Source: Cynocephalus volans (Eukaryota > Chordata > Mammalia > Dermoptera > Cynocephalidae). From it: a stretch of DNA of 64,000 nt. Made by a program: the position numbers and the translations under genes. The DNA lies in contig NC_084462.1 in NCBI RefSeq assembly GCF_027409185.1, forward strand, positions 25,519,577-25,583,576, in the 5' to 3' direction. A model generated the notes under the pieces. It saw nothing but the letters and a program-made list of their open reading frames with translations. It searched no databases and was not told the origin of the DNA. Shown piece by piece: positions 9,350-20,683 of the stretch; position 1 is the first letter of the stretch, and each line of letters starts with the position of its first letter.

Positions 9350-11547
9350 TCAGATGTCTGCCTCCAGCAGGTTACTGCTCAGTAAAACCCTTGACCAGCT
9401 CAAGCCCCAGGCCGGCCTGGCAGAAGTTAGCCAGCTGCGAGCACAGCTGGGGAGCCAGGAAGAGCTGGCACATGACGTTGAGGCTTCGAGACGCGGGGCC
9501 TGACGCTGCAGGTGTCACAGCAGCTGGCTCTGCACCTGCACGCCGTCGCTGCCAAATGCGTCGATGTTGAGGCAGCACCAAGTGCCGTCGCCGCCATGTG
9601 GGACGGGGAACGGGCGCGTGCACAGCGTGAGCACTCGCCGGCACTCGCGGCTGTCCACGCGCCACTCCAGGTCATTGGCCCCCAGCAGGCTCAGGTTGCT
9701 CTCGCTCGGCCGGTAGGGCTGCCAGTCCTGGGTGATGGTCTCTTCCGGAAGCACGTCGCGGTGCACAGAAGGCGACAGCAAGAGGCGTGCCACGTCGCCT
9801 CCCGCCTCGTACACGGCCTCGGTGGGCAGCGGCGAGAAGGTACCGGAGGTTCGTAGCGCCGCCAGCCGCGGGCCCAGCCCCGCCAGTAGCTCCGACGCGA
9901 TGAATCGGACCAAAAGGATGCCCTGCGGGGGACACGAGTGAGCGCGGGGTGGACGGCAGGAGGGCTGGCGGGGCAGGCGCCTCTTGCCATCTTCAGTCCC
10001 ATATTCACACCCAGGGGCTCCCACCTGGGCCCCTCGTGAGGCCCGAGTGGAGTGGGGTATGTGAAAGCCTGGGTCCCCAAGGGTAGCAAGGAGGAACCAG
10101 CGGCAAAGGTTCCGGATACATGGATCCCCAAGGAGAGGCGGGATCAGTATGGAGCAGCCAGGGAACCGGGGGTGCGGGTCCCTGGGTCTCCGAGGGTAGA
10201 GAAAGCGAGGGAGGCAGATCAGTCGGTAGGATGCGGGAGACAGAGAGGGAGGCCTCAGATTAGGATGTTTGGGTCCCTGAAGAGAGGCAGATCCGTGTAG
10301 GGTAACAGGGTCACAGTTGGGAAGGACTGAGGGTTTGGGGCTGGGAGTCGGGGGTTTGTCTTCCCCTGGGCGACAGGGTCTGGGTAAGGACTGGGAATCC
10401 CAGGGCAAGGCTCATGGGACTCTCCACTCGGTAGAGGCCAGAGAGAAAGCCCATAACGGGCTGGGCGTAGGAATGGACACCCTTATGCTGCAGCGGAGAG
10501 GCATGGCCATGGGAACTCCCTTGTCCTTCTCACCTGCGTGGTGATTAGGCGGTATTTCTTCAGCTCCCGGGGGCCCAGCTGTTTGTCCCGGGTGAGCCGT
10601 ACCACCTTGACCCCCGGGTGCTGTTGCTTGACCAGCTGCGAACAGAAGCGCTGCAGCAGCCCGGCCACGCCCTTGCCACGCTCCCAGGGCGCCACGCGCA
10701 GCCCCTCTCCCAGCGCCATCTCCTCGGCGTCGATCACTTTCATGGACTCCAGCGCTATCTGTGGGCCGAGGCCGTTAGGGGACCCCTCCCCGCCTCCGCC
10801 AGGGCTCTCGGCTCACAGGGCTTGTCTCTTCCCACACGCTGAGGACTCCGTCGTCACCACCCGGGCGCCAGCTGGACCTGGGGCGGCCCAGGAAGCTCTC
10901 CTCCGCACTCGGATCTCGGAGTCCAGAGCTAGCAAAACAGCCATTCTCCAGGGCCTCTTCCACTTTTTTGGATGCTCCAGCTCCAAGTGCACAAAGTCCC
11001 CGATCGCTCGCCACGCCCCTTTCTTTGGCTCCACACCCACGAGCTTGTCACGCCCCCTGGCACCTACAACGCCCCGCTCCCTCCACGTCCCCCGCCCCCG
11101 ACCCTCACTGACTTGGCCCTACGCCTTGGTCTCAAAGCAGACTCTACTTCCTCAGCAACCAGACAGGGCTGGGGAGAGGTTCGCCGCCTCTCCTTCCACG
11201 CAGCCAAACCTAGCTTCACCCCTTTCCACCTGTGCCCCGTCCGCGGCTCTCACCACTCCTTCGTTGCGCTTGGCCAGCACCACCATGCGGTCGGGATCCC
11301 GGAGCCAGCTGTGGTAGCGGCTGGGAAGGTAGTCCAGGCCACTGTAGATGCCCCCCCCCGAGATGGCCAGCACCTCCTCAAATTCCTGTTCAGTGGCTAC
11401 CACGAAGTCCAACGGCTCCACCTCAGGCCCTGACCCAGACCTGGGCTTGGCCCCCGCCTCCTGTGGCCAGGTCTCAGAGCTCAGCTCTGCATCTGAAGCA
11501 GGCTCCTTTTCGGACTTAGGGACCTCTGAGGTTCCAGCTTCATTACT
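9350..11547 (-). pseudogene. NAT16: NAT16 (GNAT acetyltransferase 16), decayed in the last exon
   Basis: Three coding exons: 11254-11547, 10534-10758 and 9350-9922, all with GT/AG ends. They encode a GNAT-fold N-acetyltransferase related to vertebrate histidine Nα-acetyltransferase. The N-terminal half is well preserved: SRYHSWLRDPDR, then EGLRVAPWERGKGVAGLLQRF, which holds the acetyl-CoA-binding R-x-x-G-x-G/A motif. In the last exon the frame ends after VQVQSQLL at a TGA (9515-9517) where human has Trp. A 1-bp deletion follows near 9487-9490 and a 1-bp insertion at about 9373, after which the human-like ending YLLEADI and its stop (9350-9352) can be read. About 60 C-terminal residues would be lost. 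The ATG expected at 11541-11543 is also out of frame with the conserved protein. Either the gene is dying here or the assembly is poor in this exon; a truncated 300-residue product is possible. Confidence 0.75.
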
Positions 11548-12167
11548 CTGCAGAAAAGAGAGAATCAGAGGGACCAGAGCCCCCTGTTTCAACATCAGGC
11601 CCCCTACACACAAACAATCCCAACAACCAGCACCCTTTCTTTTCTGCTCTCCACACAGATCCTGGGAATAGAGGGCTCCCAGCTCCCTTCCTTCACCCAC
11701 CAGCTCCCAGAAATCCCAACTCAACCCACTCCACCCCTACCAGGATGCTAAACAGTCACAAACTCAGGAACCCACAGCGAGCTCCCCAGAGCTCGGTCTC
11801 CCCAGAGACCAGCCCCAAATCTCCTCCATGCCCAGCCAGCTCCCAGGGACCCAGATAAAGGAGAGAAGGCCCTGGGGAGGGGGGTAAATATGGAGGAACA
11901 CTCCTTCAAGAGCCCGACCACCTCTCCAAGACCTCTGCAAGGACAACATGAGAAAGAAACGCCATGGTCTCCACTCTGCCTCCAAGAGGGGTTCCCCAGG
12001 GAAAAGCAGAGGAATAACTGCCTGCCCCCCCCCCCGTCTTCCCTGCCACTGCCACATATCATCACAGGGCAAAGGAAGGGGCCTGTAGACCTCAGAGTTC
12101 CTCTATATTGCTGCCCCAGCCCCCCCACCTCCAAAAAAATGTGCAAATATGTGTAAGCAAAAGGCGT

Positions 12168-12262
12168 TTCTTCCTTTTTCTTTTTTTTCCGGTGGGGGGG
12201 GGGGCATCTGGCCTGTACAGGGATTGAACACTAAACCTTGGTATTATAACCCCAGCCCTAAC
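12168..12262 (-). mobile_element. tRNA-Ile-derived SINE, truncated
   Basis: On the minus strand the segment reads as the 3' half of a tRNA-Ile-like sequence: anticodon-arm remnant with TATAATACCAAGG, a B-box-like GTGTTCAATCC, then GTACAGGCCAGATG followed by an A-rich tail. It belongs to the same family as the copies near 23.3, 23.8 and 56.3 kb. Confidence 0.7.
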
Positions 12263-12939
12263 CCAGAAATAGGAGTCTTTAATGGACAGTTCCATTAGTA
12301 ATTTCAAGCCATTCTTCCCAAGCCAATCAAAACCCCTTTCCTTCCTCTTGCTTGAGTTTTTTCCCACTTCCCTGTAGGGAAACTTGGGCTCCACTCCAGG
12401 GCTAGGTGATAATTTTGAAAAGGGCTCTGTTGGGGCTCCAGCAAACAAAATATCCACCAAGATTACCCATGCCCCTATTCCCATTTACTACCCCTCCGTA
12501 CATTCCATAGATGGAGTCCCTCCTCTTCTCTGTTCTTTTCTTTTTTCTTTCTCTAATCTCTTCCTGTAATCCTTGTCCCATCTCCCACTTGGGACATTCC
12601 CTGCCCTTCCCATTCTCCTAAGTTTCCTTTTTGGGTCAATCTCCTAATAGATGTGGGCCCCCCTTGGCCTCCAGCTCTTCTGTTTTCCCTGTCCAAAGAC
12701 GGAGACTAAGAGAAAGCCCCCTAACCAAGTCCTGATGACTCCTATTTCTAGATCTGTCTCCTCTAGACCACCAGATCAACCAGTCGAATCCCCCCTCTCT
12801 CTTTCAGTCAACTATAATGCTCCCCTCACATAACCTACATTAAGCCTCATTAACCAACATCCCAGGGGACACAGAGACCAGCTACTTTGTGTGTATGTGT
12901 GTGTGGTGAAGGCAGGGACTGATATTGGTTTGGCTGGGC

Positions 12940-12940
<1 letters not shown>

Positions 12941-12975
<35 letters not shown>

Positions 12976-12985
12976 TTTTTTTTTA
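12941..12985. repeat. (TTA)n microsatellite with poly(T)
   Basis: About eleven TTA units followed by a run of T. Could be the expanded tail of an antisense retroposon, but no body is recognised next to it. Confidence 0.95.
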
Positions 12986-13254
12986 CAAAAACATGATCTA
13001 GATTTGGGGGATGGACCAGCAGTGGCACCAAGGGGTGGTTTGGGGGTGGTTTTAGCTTCCATGCCATAAACTTAGTTTACATAAACACATGCCTGCTATA
13101 CAAACATGGCTTCAAAACAAGAGTTCCATCTCCCTCTTTCTTTTCTAATTCTTTCTAATCTGATTCCAATGCTGAGGTTTTCCCAGGTGAGCCCGGGTGG
13201 AAAACAGCACAGGCCAGCATCATCAGGGGGGAGGAAGAAGCCAGGCTCAGAGGA

Positions 13255-13375
13255 TTTTAGAGCCCCTGCTGGGACCATTAGAGACCATCGTGTCCAACCC
13301 ATTCCTTTCCCAGTAAAGAAACTGAGGAAGTAAAGGAGAAGGTTAAGAACGTTGCCCGAGGTGACTCAGCTTGGG
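13255..13375 (-). repeat. MIR-like SINE remnant
   Basis: Contains cccagtaaagaaactgagga followed by a degraded gttaag...ttgcccgaggtgac segment, the usual MIR antisense signature. Confidence 0.5.
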
Positions 13376-14284
13376 TAGACAGAGTCAGGGTAAAAGTTGT
13401 TTCCCTGGCTCCCAGGCCAGTGAAGGAAGGGGGAATCTCTTTTTGGTGTATCTGGATTTTCAAACCCAGCTTGAAGAACAAGGACAGGAATTACTGGGTT
13501 CTCAACAGGAGTCAAAGGTCCCAGGTGGGCTAAACTGATGCAGAACCAGAGATTAAATTGCTGGATTAAATTGCCCCCACTGCCCTTCTCATGCTGTCAG
13601 CAATCCCTGAGCCAACACACAGAGCTATGCACCTGGGACCAGCCCCTGCCCCTGACTTCTTGCACCAGGCTCTGGGGATGATAGGTCTTAGAGATGAGCA
13701 GATTTACTCTTGGCTCCCATCATCTACAGGCAACCGCAACCAGTTATTCATGGGTCCTGGAAAAAGGTCAGCGGTGACCCCATCAATTCTCCACTGCCTC
13801 CAAAGGGGGCAAAGTGTGAGCAACCTGAAGGCTGAAACCCATCTGACTAATTCAAGACATTGAGCTCCAGTTTACCTTCCTTGCTGTCAGGATGAGGAGA
13901 CTATTTCCAAAGAGCATTTCTACATCTCAGATAAGGTTGTTTGTGGTAAGGTGGGGGTGGGCGGAAGGTGGAGATGGAGAGTTCCCAGGGTCACAGGGAA
14001 TAAGGAAGAACTTTCCAATTCATCCCCTACCACGTCTTCCCAGGCACCCCTCTACCCCTATTCCCTTTTTGGGGACACAAACAAAGGTTCCAAGTCCTTA
14101 AACCCTGGGGGAGATGAGCACTGGGAACGAAGCAGGTCAGGGGGTCCAGGCCAAGCCAAGGCTGTGGGATGCCCCCATAACCTTCGCTCCACACTCTGAC
14201 CACTTCTCCCCCTCCAGAACAGCACCCTCCCACCTGGCTCATTGGAACTGTAACTTCTGGAAGGTGTCCAGGCAGAGGCAGCCC

Positions 14285-14475
14285 CGGGCTTCCAGGGCAC
14301 TGTGGGAGATGTAGTTCAGGCATCTCCTGGACCAGTCTCCAGCAAGAGGGGCAGCGTCTCCCTCCTTGGGGAAACAAATCCTTGGGGCCACTCTTTTAAT
14401 CTCATAAATATGAATGAACCCTTTGGAGAGGGGGCGATTGGAGTCATCGCTGGGCATGCTGGGAGTCCCCTCCCC
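14285..14475. promoter_or_regulatory. Two ZNF143/THAP11-type promoter motifs
   Basis: On the minus strand, GAACTACATCTCCCACAG (14300-14317) and GGACTCCCAGCATGCCC (about 14453-14469) each resemble the ACTACA-TTCCCA-GCATGC motif bound by ZNF143/THAP11 at many housekeeping promoters. They lie between NAT16 coding exons and the CpG island, so they may mark an alternative NAT16 promoter. The motif call is by eye. Confidence 0.4.
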
Positions 14476-14829
14476 CTCCCCCACTGCACCCCACACACCT
14501 GAAATCTTGATGCTCTTGAGGTCAAAGGCTTCTCCAAATGAGGAGAAAGGGAAGGGAGCAGAGAGGCGGAGAGGCGGAGACAAAGAAGGCAGCTACACAA
14601 AGCGCCCAAAGATGAGAGCGAAAGGGCAGGAACGGCGGCGGAAAGAAGACAAAGGCAGACAGGGGGGCGCGGGGCCGGAGGGGACGAGAGCGCGGAGGGG
14701 AGGAGGCCCCCGTCCCTAATCACGGGCAGACACCTCGTGACTCCGGGCCCAGCAGATGCCAAAAAATCCTAGCACTCGCCCCCTCCCCAGGAGGAACATA
14801 AATAGACAGCAGGCTGACACGCCCCCTCC

Positions 14830-15720
14830 CCCCGGGGGCTGTGGTAGGGGGCGGGAAGGGGTCAAGGGGAGGAGAAAGTCAGAAAAGAGGCAGGAAGAGA
14901 ACACCTCGAAAACAGAGACAGGGGAGACGGGATGAAGTGGGGCGCGCTAGAAGGCCCCGGGCGCAGAGGCAAGGGACGGGGAAGATGGCCCCGCGGGCGG
15001 CGGGGGGTGGCCTCGGGGAAGGGCGCAGTCGTGGAGGAGGGGGGCTGTACCGAAGGGTCTTCCCGGGTGGGGATCTTCCCTCCTCCCCTTTCCCGGAGTG
15101 GAAGCGGCGTCGCTCCGGCGCAGCCCCGGCGGCGGCTCCGAGGGGCGGGGACCCCCAGCGACGAGGAGGAAACCCGGGACGGATCTGGAGCCGACTCGAG
15201 TCCCGATGGGGGTTCCGGGGGCCCCTCGCAGTGGGCGCGGCCGGGTGGCCTCGAGTCGTGCCAACGAGACTCCGCCACTTGTCCCTGCTGGAGAGCGAGA
15301 CCGGGGGGTGGGGGTGTCTCGGGTTTTGGTGGAGGCGGTGGTTGCTGGCTTAGTCATCGCCCCCGCTTCCCCAGCACCTCTATTCTCGGTTGGGGAGTCC
15401 CCTCCTCCAGGGGCCACCCCCTCAACGGAATCCCCTCTCTCCGACTCTGGCCGGTGGTTAAGTACGAGCTGCTGGAAAGGGGACTCCGAGTCTTCGCGCT
15501 CCCCACCCCCCACCCCGCCCCAGCCAGGTCTGAGAAACTGACTTAAGAAATCGGCAACCCGAGAAGACCGGGACGCAAAGAGACACCAAGCTGAGAGGCT
15601 GAAAGAAGAGGAGCGAGGCCAAGACGCCTCAGTCCCAGAGCAATCCCGGTCTCCAAGTGCACAGGCCCCTCCGCCCGCACTCACTAGATCTTATCTCCCC
15701 GGTGGCCGGCAGGCAGCGAG
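14830..15720. promoter_or_regulatory. CpG island, candidate NAT16 first exon/promoter
   Basis: About 0.9 kb of CpG-dense DNA with multiple GC boxes. A minus-strand GTGAGT donor lies at 15684-15679. No protein-coding signature is visible in the long GC-rich ORFs. The nearest downstream gene on the minus strand is NAT16, so a noncoding first exon is plausible. Confidence 0.5.
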
Positions 15721-17084
15721 GCCGCCCGCGGGGCAGCACGTAGAAAGAAAAAACTTCCAGGAACACGGTGTACAACCAAGCGCACACACAGAGGCCTCGG
15801 CACACACCAGGCCTGCACCCCCTGCTAACCTGGGTGGGCGGAAGGCAGAGTGGAGGAAGAGCAAAGAGTGCACCTGGGACCAGGGTGGGTGCAGAGCTGC
15901 CCGACTCTAAAAAGCTGGTGGCTCAGTCTCATTTCCTGAGGGGCTTCCTACCCCACCTATAAAGTGAGATAAGAATACACGCAGTCCTACCTGGAATGAG
16001 CCAGGAAAGTGATGGACAAAGCCCTTTAGTAACTGCAATGTGCTCTAGAGATGCACGGATGTTAAGGGCTCCTGAGGTCTCCTGGAGGCCCTCCTGCCAG
16101 GGCTGTCCAGCCTCTGTGACCCGCTCCCCCCCCCCCCCCACACCCCCAAAGTTATGCTCACCTATCTCATTCCATTTTTGTTCTTTCCAAAGTGATAATG
16201 TCTGGTAAACTGATCCCATTGAATGTGCTAATGTGATAAGGTGGGGGGATCATGTTCTTGGACTCACTCACACAGAGCCACACCAAGGGCTAAAGGGTTG
16301 GGAATTAGGAGATGGGATTTTAGGCCCAGGTAGGACAAAAAGAAACAGACAAGTATTCAAACTTAAAAAAAAAAAAAATTATATATATATGACTTCACCC
16401 CATTTCTGATTTCTGAACGTGCTAACACATCGCACATCTCACAAAGCTGCAGTTAAGGTGGCATATGCTCCATAGTGGAAGAGCACACGACAAAGTTAAA
16501 AGTTTCAAGGAAAAAGCCGCTAGTGGACAAAGGGAGATGCAATCATATTCTAATCCATCCCTTTCACCAGAAGTCTTGCCTTCTGCCACCAGAAACTATT
16601 GGAGTGGCCTAACACTCACCCATCTTCAGTCCTCCCAACCAGTCAGAACTGAAAGTTTCACAACATTCTGATCCCCCTCATTTCCAAGCCACTTAGAAGC
16701 AAGACGTCACCTTAAGTCCCACCTCTAGACCACTCAGTGGGCCAATAGAAAGCCATCTCATTCCAATCTCCATTCTCAGATTTCTAGGGTAGCCAGGATT
16801 CCTCCCATCCCAATTCCCCTAGAGGCTAGGGGGCAGTGGCGTTGGGGAGTTAAAAGATGACTTTCTCTCCCAGCAAGAAAGAGCAAGTGGTTTTCAACAT
16901 CCTTAAGTTTTTGGAGGATGCAGGGAAGCTGGTTTCTGTGCTTTGAAATTAGCCAAGGTCCAGTGGGGGATGGGAGGAGATCTGGCTGGCTGAGAGGAGG
17001 GAGCCCAAGCGTGGCAGGCCTGGGTGCCATGATCACCCCCTTCCCTCTTCTGGTGGTTTTGAGGTGTGAACCTCAAAACGACCC
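15720..17084. other. Intergenic DNA before the MaLR block
   Basis: Nothing gene-like recognised. Contains a poly(C) run near 16127, an A-run plus short (AT) tract at 16365-16390 and otherwise unremarkable sequence. Confidence 0.5.
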
Positions 17085-17228
17085 AGAATGTTTATAAAGC
17101 ACTCTGGCTTAATCCTCACAACACTGTAGGGTAGATGGGATTGTTTAGTCACTTTAATGATTGGCAAAATGGATTCTGAGAGGTTCTACGACTGGGGCTA
17201 GATCACATAGCAGGCAAGGGGCATGCGG
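17085..17228 (-). repeat. MIR SINE, first part (split by an LTR element)
   Basis: Contains tttataaagcactctggctt, then taatcctcacaacactgtag, and ends within the gatcacatagcaggcaagg portion of an antisense MIR. The missing end appears at 20077-20130, on the other side of the MaLR element. Confidence 0.65.
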
Positions 17229-17605
17229 TGGATTGATTGAATTGTGTCCCCCAAAGTTCATGTATTAGAAGCTTAATTCCCCCTGTTACTGTTGAGAGTG
17301 GGAAATCCTATTCTGGTAATTGAAACGTGGGGCCTTGAAGAGGTGATTAGATTGTAGGACTGTGCTATAATAAGCGGATTAATGATGGTGGTCAGGGGTG
17401 TAATTCTGAGGGCTTTAAAAGAAGAGCATATGAGAAGTTCTGTCTCTCTGCTCTGCTATTTTCTGCCATGTGAGACTGCTGGGTCACCTGTTACCACCAC
17501 CCAAGACCCTCACTATATGTGTTCCCTGGACTTGAACTTCCCAGCCTCCAAAACTAAATAATAAATTTCATTTTCTTACAAATTTCCCATTCCAGGTATT
17601 TCATT

Positions 17606-18014
17606 TGTTTTAGTCTGTTTTGTGTTGCTATAACAGAATACCTGAGACTGGGTAATTTATAAAGAAAAGAGGTTTATTGGCTTACAATTCTGGGACAGCT
17701 GCATCTGGCACAGGCCTCAGGCTGCTTCTACTCATGGCGGAAAAGTGGCAGGCAGCCGGCAGGTACAAGCAGATCACATGGCGAGAGAGGAAGCAAGAGA
17801 GAGAAGCAAGAGGTGCCAGGGTCCTATAAACAATAAGCTTTTGTGGGAACTAATAGAGTGAGAACTCACTCATTACTCCCCCCTCCCCCAGGGAGAGCAT
17901 TAATCCATTCATAAGGGATCTGCCCCCATGACTCAATCAGTTTCCAACACTGCCACATTGGGGATCAAATTTCCACATGAGTTTTGGAGGGGACAACACA
18001 TCCAAACTTCATCA
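17606..18014 (-). mobile_element. MST-type MaLR solo LTR nested in the 5' LTR
   Basis: On the minus strand it begins TGATGAAGTTTGGATGTGTT and ends ACAAAACAGACTAAAACA, the MSTB/MSTC-like pattern. It is flanked by 5-bp repeats TCATT/TCGTT. Contains the AATAAACCTCTTTTC polyadenylation region typical of the family. Fossil. Confidence 0.85.
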
Positions 18015-19095
18015 TCGTTATAAGCAACAAAAACAGACTAAGAGAGAAAATTGGTAATAGAGAAGGGAGGGGGTGTTGCCTATAACAAATACCTGAAAAT
18101 GTGGAGGTGGCTTTGGAACTGGGTAATGGGCAAAAGCTGAAAGAATTTGAAGGAGCAGGCTAGAAAAAGCATAGTTGCTGGTGGGAGTTTAGAAGACAAG
18201 AAAACCAGGGAAAGTTTGAAAGTTTGGAATATCTTAGAGACTGGTTATGTGGTGGTGAGCAGAATGCTGATAGAAATACGGACAGGAAAGGCCATTCTGA
18301 AAAGATCTCAGATGTAAATGAGAAGGAGCTTTTTAGAAACTGGGACAAAGATCACCCTTGCTATGAACTGGCAAGGAACTTGGCTGCATTCTGTTCATGC
18401 CTAAAAGCTCTATGGAATGTGGAACTTCAAGGTGTTGACCCAGGGTATTTGGCAGAAGACATTCCAAAGGAGCAAAGCATTAAGAAATCTGCATAGCTGC
18501 TTGTAACAGCCTACACTGAGTTATGGAGGCAAAGCCATGACATAAAGCCAGAATGGATCATTAAAAGGGAAGCAGAGCATAAAGATTTAGAAATTTGCAG
18601 CCTGGCCATGCGGTAGAGAAGCAGGGGGCATTTACAGAAGAAAAACGCAGTGGTGTTAAGATTAGTACAAAAGAAAGGGATTATCAAGAGAAAGAGGAAA
18701 AGGCCCTGAAAGGCATTGCAGAAGCGTCTGGAGTCAACCCTTCCATTACAGACCCAGAGGCCCAGGGAGACAGAATGGTCTCAGGGAATAGGCCTGAGGT
18801 GCCCTCCACAGGCTTACTGCCCAGGGCCACCTTGGGATGCTGCTCCCCACACCAGTGCCCCAGCTGCTTTGGCTGCTCCAACTGTGGCTAAATTCACCCC
18901 AGACTTGGCTGGACCCACAGCTTTGGAAGATACAAGCCAGAAGCCTTGTCAGCATCCGTGTGGTAAGTTTACAGGCTTGCAGAATGCCAGAGCTGTGAAG
19001 GCTTGAAAGCCTCCACCTGATTTCAATGAACGTATGGAAAAGCCTGGGGGCCCAGAAAGAGATCTGTCACAGTGGTGGATATACCGCATACAGCC

Positions 19096-19498
19096 TGAAT
19101 GAGTCTGTTTCTGTTGCTTATAACAAACTACTTGGAACTGGGTAATTTAAAAAGAAAATAAAATTTATTGCTTACTGTTTCAGAGGCTAGAAAGTCCAAA
19201 GTCCAGGGAACATATCTGATGAGTGTTCTTTGGTGGTGGCTTTACAGCAATGCAGGGGTCTCACATGGCAGAAAATGGTGGAGCAGAGAGAGAGAGACTA
19301 ACCACCTCATTCACTCTCTTTTTAAAGCCCTTCAAACCATGCCCATGACCACCATTTTTAATTCATTCATTATGGCATGATCCTACAATCTAATCACCTC
19401 TTCAAAGCCCCACCTTTCAATTACCGTAACAGGATTCCGCACCTCTTAACATTGTCACAGTGGGGTTAAATTTGGGGGAAACATTCAATCCAAGGAAT
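19096..19498 (-). mobile_element. Antisense MaLR-type solo LTR in the internal region
   Basis: Minus-strand LTR of the same general type as the host element, with GGTAATTGAAAGGTGGGGCT and the 3' end TTATAAGCAACAGAAACAGAC. Flanks CAGCC/TAGCC resemble a 5-bp duplication. Fossil. Confidence 0.75.
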
Positions 19499-20076
19499 AG
19501 CCTTTTCTAGAGTGATGCCAAGAGGAAACATGGGGTCTGAGTTGCAGCAGAAAAACCCCACCAAGGCCATCCCTAGTGGAGCAATGGAAGCAGGACCATT
19601 ATGGGGACCCCAGAATTGTGGAGCTACCAGCGTGCAATGCCAGCCTGCAAGAGCTGAGACATGGTCTAAGACCAGGAAAGCCATAGGAGTGGAGCAACCT
19701 GAGGACTTGAGGACCCAACCTCCACACCAGCATGCAGAGGACATTGAAAATGGAGTCAAGGTACCCGATTCACCCACCTTGAAGAGGTGATTAGATTGTA
19801 GGACCATGCCATAATGAATGGATTAATAATGGTGGTCAGGGGCATGGTTGTGAGGGCTTTAAAAGAAGAGCCCATGAGAAGTTCTCTCTCCCTGCTTTGC
19901 CATTTCTGTCATGTGAGACCTCTGGGTCACTGTTGCCACCATCAAGACCCTCACCAGTTGTGTTCCCTGGCCTTTGGACTTCCCAGCCTCCAAAACTGTA
20001 AGCAATGAATTTCATTTTCTTATGAATTACCCAGTTCCAGGTATTTTGTTATAAGCAACAGCAATCGACTAATACA

Positions 20077-20130
20077 GGGTAGTATCAGGTCCTCCGACTG
20101 CAAACCCAGATCCTCCTGCCCACTCACCCC
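20077..20130 (-). repeat. MIR SINE, second part
   Basis: Short segment tcctccgactgcaaacccag, the expected continuation of the MIR interrupted at 17228. Short and degraded, so the link is an inference. Confidence 0.45.
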
Positions 20131-20683
20131 TCAGAGGTTGAATAAAACAAATCATGTGAAGGTACTTTGCAAAGTACAAAGCACCAAGGGAGTGTCTGTG
20201 TTGTTAATACTGAAGATGTCCTTTAGTCTCCCTGAATTTTGTAAATGCTGTCTTGTACACCTACCCGGGTGTCTGCATGTTGGCTTTTACCCTCCGTGCT
20301 AGTTTGTTTGGGCCTTTTATTAGGGAGACCCTGTTGTTTGTCCCCTCTCTGTGCTGAGTATGTTTTACTGTTGGCAAGTGGTGCAATTGATCCCCATCAT
20401 TTTGGATTGGTGCATCCTCTGCTGCAGTGCCCTCCCCGCCCCCACTTCCTTGCAGACTGCCCCCCCAGAATGAGCCACCTTGAATCTTCATCCCTGGCCT
20501 CCTGAAGGCCTGGCACCCCAGGATTCTGGTGAGCAGGACTTCCTCCCCCAAATTTTTGGTTTTGAGAGTTCTCCTCTCTGACCCCTCTTCTCCCTCTCCA
20601 GCTGGGAGAACAAAGCTGAGTCCTCTGTCACCCCCCTTGTCTCTCCTTATCCTGTCTATCTGGGCAATTCTTCAATCTACCAA
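20131..20683. other. Non-genic spacer
   Basis: No gene or recognisable repeat family seen; pyrimidine-rich in the second half. Confidence 0.4.

Larger units (their letters stand above)
11548..14270. other. NAT16 upstream region / 5' intron
   Basis: No further coding exon recognised. The stretch contains a truncated tRNA-derived SINE at 12168-12262, a TTA microsatellite at 12941 and a MIR-like remnant near 13255-13375. By analogy with the spread-out human gene it is probably NAT16 intron between 5' noncoding exon(s) and the first coding exon. Confidence 0.45.
17229..20076 (+). mobile_element. MaLR (ERVL-MaLR) fossil with both LTRs, carrying two later LTR insertions
   Basis: Sense-oriented element. 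Its 5' LTR starts at about 17229 with TGGATTGATTGAATTGTGTC and ends near 18047. The internal region occupies 18048-19770 and begins with the usual gagaaaattggta and aatgtggaggtggctttgg segments. A 5'-shortened 3' LTR spans about 19771-20076, ending ACTAATACA. Two antisense LTRs inserted later, one in the 5' LTR (17606-18014) and one in the internal region (about 19096-19498). It is a non-coding MaLR relic, clearly broken and old, inserted into a still older MIR. Confidence 0.85.

Noticed and set aside
14841-15684. Several long ORFs in the CpG island near 15 kb
   Set aside because: All strands and frames are open because of high GC; no conserved protein pattern is recognisable.
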